Part shown: positions 60,467-64,000 of the stretch, one piece after another
Layout: every line of letters starts with the position of its first letter
Numbering within the stretch: the stretch's first letter is position 1
From: Cryptomeria japonica
Taxonomy: Eukaryota; Streptophyta; Pinopsida; Cupressales; Cupressaceae
Direction: 5' to 3'
NCBI RefSeq assembly: GCF_030272615.1
Contig: NC_081412.1
Location: forward strand, 671,610,852-671,674,851
Length of the DNA: 64,000 nucleotides
The notes under the pieces: generated by a model
What the model was told of the DNA's origin: nothing
Databases searched by the model: none
What the model saw: only the letters and a program-made list of their open reading frames with translations
Program-made: the position numbers and the translations under genes

Positions 60467-62847
60467 ATGTCTATTGAAACAAGGTTCCAAGCACCAATGA
60501 TGCAACAAAGTTTGACATATCAACCGACAATGCAATCACAATTCTGTCCAACCCAACAACAAGGCAATATCGATCAAACTTTTTATGATGAAACAAGTCT
60601 CCAAATACAAAAACTAGAGGAGAAACTAGCTCAACAAAATGAGATTTTGGAATAAAGAGTGAAAAACATTGAGAAGAATAGATCACAAATGTCCAAAATG
60701 TTTCAAAAATTTCTAGGTTGAAATCCAAAGATTGAGCCAATTGATGTAAGATCTCTTCTTGAACAATCAGACATACCAGCTCTCCTCTCCCAAATAGAGA
60801 TGATGAAACAATTTCAAGAAAAGAGACAACAACATTATGTGCCTCCACATCAAGAACAAGAAGGTGTTTACTATCAATCAAATTTTCAACCATCACAACC
60901 AATTGCTCAACAGCTCCAACATTTCCAACAGACACAACCAATGGTCCAACATATAGAACCAACACAACCAATGGTCCAATTTCAACAATATGTCCAACCA
61001 ACTATACAATGTCAACAAATGGTTCAACCAATGGTGGAATATCAATTTCAACAACCACAACCAAACATTCAAAAACAAAGGTTGTAGCACACACCAACCC
61101 AAGTTTCAAACATCTCAGAACAATTGAACCAAGTCCAATATCAAAGCATGACATCAGATCAGAACCAGCTCCTTGCAAACAAGTTCAAATTCTAGATACA
61201 ACTATGTCAAAACATTGAAAGAAAGGTGGCTTTATTGCAATGATCTTAAGGAAATTACCAAGTGAGTTCTTTGAGGAAGATAAAGATAATACAATTATGT
61301 CTAGCAATGCCTCATCCCCCCACAAACAAATTGACTCTCCAGTGGCATCAATCCCTATACCTTTAGAAGTTTCACAAGAACCTTCTATATTGTCCTCATC
61401 AAACAATACACCAAAGGATGCAATTATCCAAGGGCTATCCATAATTGATTGCCAAGATAATCCAATTCATGATGCACATTCTTGTCATGTTTTAGAAATA
61501 CAATACCCAATGCCACCATGCACTTTATTGCCATTACCTATTTTAGAGGACCCCATTCGAAGTCCCTCTTCCTCATGTTCAAGCACTGATTCATTTCCAG
61601 AATCCATCACAAATGTTCAAAGTGGATTTCCTTCATGCCAAAACATTGATCCCTTGTCAGAATCCCCCATGCATATCCAAAGTCCAACCCCATGTCAAGA
61701 GGATAATTTAGAGCATGAAAGAACATGTCTTGAAACAGATCAAGATCAATATCCTGAAACCTTATCATCCCATCCAATTATTGACCAGGATCCCATTTCC
61801 CTAGACACTCACGATGATTCCCCTATTCTTGTCCATCCTATCCAATGTCCTATTGACACTCCATTCCCCAAGAAAGATCAAGATATCCCAGTCCATCCAA
61901 TCCCAAACGATCCCCTTCCATTTCATGAAAAAAATGTCTTTTCAAATCCCATTGGCATTCCACTTCCTAAGAAAGATCAGGATATCCCTTCCATCCTTTT
62001 TGATGATCCCATTGAAAGTCAAGAGCAAAGCACCTTTAAAGAGGATTCCAATCATCTTCTTCCTGGTCAAGATCAAATTATCCCTTCAGATGCTCCACAA
62101 GATCCACTTGTTCCTCCATCTCCATGTCCTAATCTAGCATATCAACTCCAAGAGCGTATTTCTTTGGATGATTCCATTATTTCTCCCATTCCATCTCTTG
62201 AAGAGCCCTTCATTGAACCATGTCCACAACACAATCCTAGTCCCTCTCATGATCCTAAACCCCCTCATGATTCTAATGTGTCAGTGCAAGATGTTCATGA
62301 ACCCTCGACATGCATAATGGGTTCTTCCACTTTGGTGCAATCCGATCCACTTCAAGATCTCATTATTTCTCTCATATCATATCCACCTCATAATGGACTC
62401 GGGTCTTCTTCCCAAAGAATAGAGTATCCTTCAAGTCAAGATATTCATAAAGGCAAAGGAGTAGATCTCCATAAGCAAGAATCCCTTCATGTCAAAGAAG
62501 ATCTTCAGGGTCATGTCTACACAACTCACTCTCAAGACGTTGGTATCCCTCCATCAAAATCGAAACATACACCTTCCCCATCATACTTTCCATCCATCTT
62601 AGGTCCTTATATCCCTTCCTCCTTTATGCAAGGTTAGCAAAGGCACACATCCTTGAGTAAATTTCATCAATCCAAAAGAAGTCCATTTCATTCATATCCA
62701 TCCATGCATTCCTTTCCCCCTCCAAGCAATTTGGATGCCAAGTATAAACGTCATAAGTCTAGAAATCCACATGTATTCAAGGATCAACAAGTCCAATATA
62801 ATCAACATGTCGAAACAAAGAACAATATGATCTATAAATAAAAATAA
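60467..62847 (+). pseudogene. Array ORF, unit 2: Gln/Pro/Ser-rich protein, different lesions from unit 1
   Basis: Same protein as 51731-54064. It has one frameshift (a missing C near 61170) and six stops before the shared terminal TAA (62845-62847), none at a position that is a stop in unit 1. The stretch 61240-62637 is open for 465 codons. It has extra codons relative to unit 1 near 60945 ('QHIEPTQPMVQ') and near 62245 ('SHDPKPPHDS'), so repeat number in the low-complexity parts varies between units. Confidence 0.75.
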
Positions 62848-63309
62848 ATATCCAAAAGGCCACAAAGGCCCATTGCTCAAAAACAAAAGTCAAAATATAT
62901 ATGGGTTCCTAAATCCCTTGTGTTGGCAATGCACTCCAAGGAACCACAAAAGCATGAAAAATCCAAAACAATGTGGGTTCCTAAGCAGCTTCTTGAAGCA
63001 CAAAAAGAAAAATCCAACTTGGCATCCAAAACTGATATTCCTCCATCCAAACCTCTCAAATTTGTTCCTCCATCACCTCCTTCTTCCATTTTGGGTCCTT
63101 ATGTCCACAAATCCCTAGCTATTCCTTCATCAAAATCTCACAATCTGAGATCAATTTTTCCTCCATCAGTTCATCACCCCTCAAGGTGTGTGCCAATGTC
63201 AATCTTGCCAACATTTCTATCCACTGAAGCCCAATTCTTCCAATACCCTATCCATTATCCAATGCATATTTTTTATCCTTTGATCCCTTTGATCCCATCC
63301 TTTGCATAA
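62848..63309 (+). pseudogene. In-frame extension with 'WVPK' motifs, unit 2
   Basis: Collinear with 54065-54526. The frame is open from the shared stop to 63309 and keeps both 'WVPK' motifs. Maintenance of an open frame in both units after a common stop is the main reason to think it was translated. Confidence 0.5.
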
Positions 63310-64000
63310 ATCCTAGCGTTAGTTTCATCTCTTTTTCCATGTCCTTATCCTACCAATGTCTTTGAGCATACTTTTAAAGGTCATGGTCCATTTTTTTAAG
63401 GTTACTATCCAAACAAAAAGATGCTTGAGTCCTTCTTCCATCCCCTATCATGTGTCCATCTTCTATTGAGAAACTCAAAATACAAAAAAATAAAGTGAAA
63501 AAAAAAGAAAAAGACAAAAGAGAAAAAAAGTAAAGCAAAAATAATTCATCCAGTGGTAAAATCCTGGCAAACAGGCACCTTGGGCAAGTACCATGATGAA
63601 AATCTAGCAAAGAAGCATCATGCGTAATCCATGAACTTCTTGCACACCTCACTTGGGGGCAGGTTTCATCCTATCATATCCTTTTGTCCTTCATTGTTCC
63701 ATTATCCTATCGAACCCCTGTCATTACCCTTCATATCCTATTGTCCCTCATGTCCAATTTCCTCTTTCCACCTTTGATCTTGACAAGGCTGATGATCTTC
63801 CTGAGCATCATGCATCTTGTTTGCAGCTTTCAGTCTATCATAGCTTTTGGTCATTTATCCATTTGCTTATTATAACTTTTCATCCATATTCCTTGTCTTA
63901 TTGCAACTTTTTGCCCCTATCTCGTATCCTACCCTGACCTTCAGTCCATGTCCCTTATCCCTTCTTGGTCTTGCTTATCCTATCCATATCTTATCGCTAT
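63310..64000 (+). other. 3' noncoding region, array unit 2 (cut by the window edge)
   Basis: Collinear with 54527-55217, including the A/G-rich tract (about 63478-63540) and the recurring 'atcctat' stretch. The remainder of the unit, its tandem repeats and the closing LTR lie beyond the window. Confidence 0.7.

Larger units (their letters stand above)
48125..64000 (+). mobile_element. Head-to-tail array of a pol-less LTR retroelement, period 8739 bp
   Basis: Order: LTR (48125-49627), internal (49628-56863), LTR (56864-58362), internal (58363 to the window end). The two units are collinear throughout the overlap with scattered substitutions and few indels. Each LTR is followed by the same primer-like 'tggtgaacc' or 'tggtgaact', and the second is preceded by a purine tract. 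The middle LTR is shared by both internal regions. Unequal recombination between LTRs of sister or allelic copies makes such arrays. No protease, RT, RNase H or integrase was recognised in the internal region, so the element would depend on enzymes supplied in trans. The right end is outside the window. Confidence 0.88.

Noticed and set aside
60471..61001. 176-codon minus-strand frame opposite the array ORF (also 51687-52235)
   Set aside because: It is the antisense shadow of the Gln-rich region; hydrophobic Val/Leu content comes from complementing CAA/CCA codons, and the matching + strand frame is longer.
1..64000. CRISPR arrays, bacterial operons, rRNA
   Set aside because: Nothing of the kind is present; introns, LTR elements and LINEs show a plant nuclear sequence.

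Overview
This is a plant nuclear window, most likely from a conifer or another large-genome gymnosperm. The grounds are one TIR-NBS-LRR gene of non-angiosperm style (TIR start 'VFLSHSG' rather than 'VFLSFRG'), AT-rich spacers, and long mutated retroelements nested in one another. The species cannot be fixed from sequence alone. Only one locus looks like an intact host gene: a five-exon TNL-type immune receptor at 11715-15664 (+), about 1194 residues, which carries three hydrophobic segments after its LRR region.

Layout. 1-4836: AT-rich spacer with an old tandem duplication (571-2740), one copy of which holds a 0.5 kb near-perfect inverted repeat. 4837-7290: a decayed Ty3/gypsy fragment (gag, zinc knuckle, protease region) split by a solo LTR. 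7840-10030: a 2.2 kb almost pure pyrimidine tract with two perfect (CT)n cores. 10031-11714: spacer and TNL promoter. 11715-15664: the TNL gene, followed at once by a tRNA-derived SINE in antisense.

16.5-43.2 kb is a nest. The base layer is one L1-type LINE on the + strand (ORF1 with an N-terminal domain and zinc knuckle; ORF2 with endonuclease, RT, zinc-binding and RNase H regions). Copia A (17026-32585, minus) sits inside LINE ORF1. Copia B (19390-26720, minus) sits inside copia A. Copia C (33507-39196, plus) sits between LINE ORF1 and the ORF2 endonuclease. A solo LTR (34994-35887) sits inside copia C. LTRs, primer-binding sites and polypurine tracts can be placed to the base; target-site duplications can be placed for copia A (one mismatch) and the solo LTR. 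43.2-44.9 kb is an unidentified decayed coding stretch. 45.1-48.1 kb is spacer.

48125-64000 is a head-to-tail array of one unusual LTR element with period 8739 bp: LTR, internal, LTR, internal, running off the window edge. The internal region has no recognisable pol. It has one long glutamine/proline/serine-rich open frame (about 777 codons), a 2.1 kb leader with a minisatellite, and a 3' region with AT-rich tandem repeats. Nonsense codons in the two units are never shared before the common terminal stop, and nearly all are C-to-T changes. The frame was therefore intact when the array formed and then decayed by cytosine deamination. This element is the best candidate for something undescribed.

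Apart from the TNL gene nothing here appears able to make an intact protein. The retroelements are methylation-decayed relics that record an order of insertion: LINE first, then copia A and C, then copia B and the solo LTR.
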